Part shown: piece after piece, positions 6,190 to 6,948 of the stretch
Numbering within the stretch: the first letter of the stretch is position 1
Layout of the letters: every line of letters begins with the position of its first letter
Source of the DNA: Burkholderiales bacterium
GTDB lineage: Bacteria; Pseudomonadota; Gammaproteobacteria; Burkholderiales; SG8-41
Direction: 5' to 3'
NCBI GenBank assembly: GCA_019746155.1
Contig: JAIESJ010000133.1
Location: forward strand, 1 to 6,948
DNA length: 6,948 nucleotides
The notes under the pieces: model-generated
Told to the model about the DNA's origin: nothing
What the model saw: the letters and a program-made list of their open reading frames with translations, nothing else
The model's database searches: none
Made by a program: the position numbers and the translations under genes

Positions 6190-6218
6190 ATTGCAGGCTC
6201 CGCGCGGACGTGTTGCAA
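6190..6218 (-). promoter_or_regulatory. Candidate sigma70-type promoter for asmA-mutY
   Basis: On the minus strand TTGCAA (6213-6218, 4 of 6 consensus positions) is separated by exactly 17 nt from TGCAAT (6190-6195, 4 of 6). Transcription would begin near 6183, leaving a leader of about 18 nt before the asmA ATG. A second TACAAT hexamer (6265-6270) further upstream has no good -35 partner. The assignment rests only on spacing and partial matches. Confidence 0.35.
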
Positions 6219-6332
6219 ACAGGAGAAACAGGGGTAGCGAACCAGAGCCTTCGACCCAAAGCTTATTGTAGCTGCCTTCTGCATCCGGATCGGGATACGT
6301 GGATTTCCAACGCCCCAGTTCACGAACTTTCG

Positions 6333-6361
6333 TTTCAATAATTCAACATTTGTTGTAGAAT
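6333..6361 (+). promoter_or_regulatory. Candidate arsR promoter overlapped by a dyad (possible ArsR operator)
   Basis: TAGAAT (6356-6361) matches the -10 consensus at 5 of 6 positions; a weak TTTCAA (6333-6338) lies 17 nt upstream. Overlapping the -10, positions 6341-6361 form an imperfect dyad, ATTC-ACA on the left and TGT-GAAT on the right, with 7 of 10 symmetric pairs. ArsR repressors bind such AT-rich dyads across their own promoters, so this is the best operator candidate in the gap. The local sequence is clearly AT-richer than its surroundings. Predicted transcription start (about 6368) falls at or next to the arsR GTG. Confidence 0.5.
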
Positions 6362-6367
6362 AGTTTA

Positions 6368-6739
6368 GTGGACAAGATGACGGCAACCACAATCTTCGAA
6401 TCATTAGCCTCCGGCATCAGACTGGATGTGTACCGCCTCCTGGTGCGCAAGGCTATGGAAGGCATGGTTGCTGGCGAGATCGCCAGCGCGCTGGACATCC
6501 CGCCCACCAACCTGTCCTTCCATCTCAAGGCGCTCACGCAGGCCCGTCTGGTGACGGTAGCACAGGAGGGACGGTTCCAGCGCTACCGGGCCAATATCCC
6601 GCTGATGCTGGACCTCATCGCCTATCTCACCGCGGAGTGTTGCGCCGGGCAGCCGGAACAGTGCGCTGACCTGCGCGGGGCATTGCTCCGTCCCGAAAGC
6701 CTGCCGTCCCCGGTTTCGCCCTCCCGGCCGGAGAGCTGA
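6368..6739 (+). CDS. arsR: ArsR/SmtB family arsenite-responsive repressor
   Basis: A small winged-helix repressor that leaves its operator when As(III) binds, inducing the ars genes. It is 123 aa from GTG 6368, or 120 aa from the in-frame ATG at 6377; neither has a clear ribosome-binding site. The fold is seen as LASGIRLDVYRLLV, then the recognition region GEIASALDIPPTNLSFHLKAL (quoted in part: IPPTNLSFHLKAL), and the wing VTVAQEGRFQRYRA. The E. coli-type CVC motif of the DNA-binding helix is absent. Instead a cysteine group, CCAGQPEQC (Cys91, Cys92, Cys99 from the GTG), lies after the last core helix. This resembles the C-terminal site known in Acidithiobacillus ferrooxidans ArsR (Cys95/96/102). 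A Pro/Ser-rich tail follows. arsC begins 4 nt after the stop, which supports arsenic as the signal. Confidence 0.92.
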   Translation: MDKMTATTIFESLASGIRLDVYRLLVRKAMEGMVAGEIASALDIPPTNLSFHLKALTQARLVTVAQEGRFQRYRANIPLMLDLIAYLTAECCAGQPEQCADLRGALLRPESLPSPVSPSRPES

Positions 6740-6743
6740 GTCC

Positions 6744-6948
6744 ATGAACGTCCTGTTTCTCTGTACCGGCAACTCCTGTCGCTCGATTCTGGCCGAAGCC
6801 ACTTTCAATCATCTCGCACCAAGCGGGTGGAAGGCCATGAGCGCCGGCAGCCACCCGACCGGCCGGGTCCACCCGCGTTCGCTGGCCTTGCTGGCGCGCG
6901 AAGGCATTCCGGCCGAGGGTCTGCACAGCAAATCCTGGGACAACCTGC
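6744..6948 (+). CDS. arsC: Arsenate reductase ArsC, low-molecular-weight phosphatase type, 3'-truncated by window edge
   Basis: The first 68 residues are visible; the frame is still open at the edge, and full proteins are about 130-165 aa. The start MNVLFLCTGNSCRS carries the CX5R phosphate/arsenate loop (Cys7 to Arg13) of the low-molecular-weight tyrosine phosphatase fold, followed by ILAEATFNHL and SAGSHPTGRVHPRSLALL, typical of bacterial arsenate reductases of this class. Such enzymes reduce As(V) to As(III) in the cytosol, usually with thioredoxin or a related thiol system; the distal redox cysteines lie beyond the window. GGAG at 6730-6733, 10 nt before the ATG, is a possible ribosome-binding site. 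The 4-nt gap after arsR indicates one operon, probably continuing with an arsenite exporter that cannot be seen here. Confidence 0.93.
   Translation, partial: MNVLFLCTGNSCRSILAEATFNHLAPSGWKAMSAGSHPTGRVHPRSLALLAREGIPAEGLHSKSWDNL

Overview
The window is GC-rich (about 60% by eye) and reads as a chromosomal segment of a betaproteobacterium. The evidence is the hprK–rapZ pair of the nitrogen-type phosphotransferase locus (usually rpoN-hpf-ptsN-hprK-rapZ in this class), the asmA–mutY pair, and the style of the proteins. A relative of Nitrosomonadales (Thiobacillus/Gallionella/Nitrosomonas-like) is a reasonable guess, but the sequence alone does not prove it.

Layout. Bases 1-2434, plus strand: the 3' part of hprK (HPr kinase/phosphorylase), rapZ (P-loop RNase adaptor) and a free-standing LON substrate-binding-domain protein. 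The two spacers between these genes (819-904 and 1749-1836) each hold an inverted-repeat element built from 7-bp units (consensus NGTGAAN). Bases 2435-2658 are a convergent intergenic region with a candidate terminator for the plus-strand genes and a separate perfect 10-bp inverted repeat. Bases 2659-6165, minus strand, in transcription order: asmA (C-terminally short), mutY (overlapping asmA by 4 nt), a 196-nt gap with short repeats and a candidate promoter, then a 5-formyltetrahydrofolate cyclo-ligase with an unusual tail. Bases 6166-6367 are a divergent intergenic region with candidate promoters for asmA and arsR and a dyad that could be the ArsR operator. Bases 6368-6948, plus strand: arsR and the 5' part of a thioredoxin-type arsC. 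An arsenic resistance operon therefore runs off the right edge.

How the genes work together. HprK and RapZ belong to the regulatory PTS and cell-envelope-precursor control network. MutY repairs A opposite 8-oxoG. AsmA-family proteins act in envelope lipid homeostasis. The cyclo-ligase recycles 5-formyl-THF. ArsR/ArsC form an arsenite-sensing and arsenate-reducing module. No obviously new multi-gene system is visible. The most unusual structure is the pair of heptad inverted-repeat elements on either side of rapZ. The first includes the hprK stop codon and can fold, as RNA, into a 21-bp uninterrupted stem ending 4 nt before the rapZ start codon. The second has one arm made of six identical 7-bp copies.
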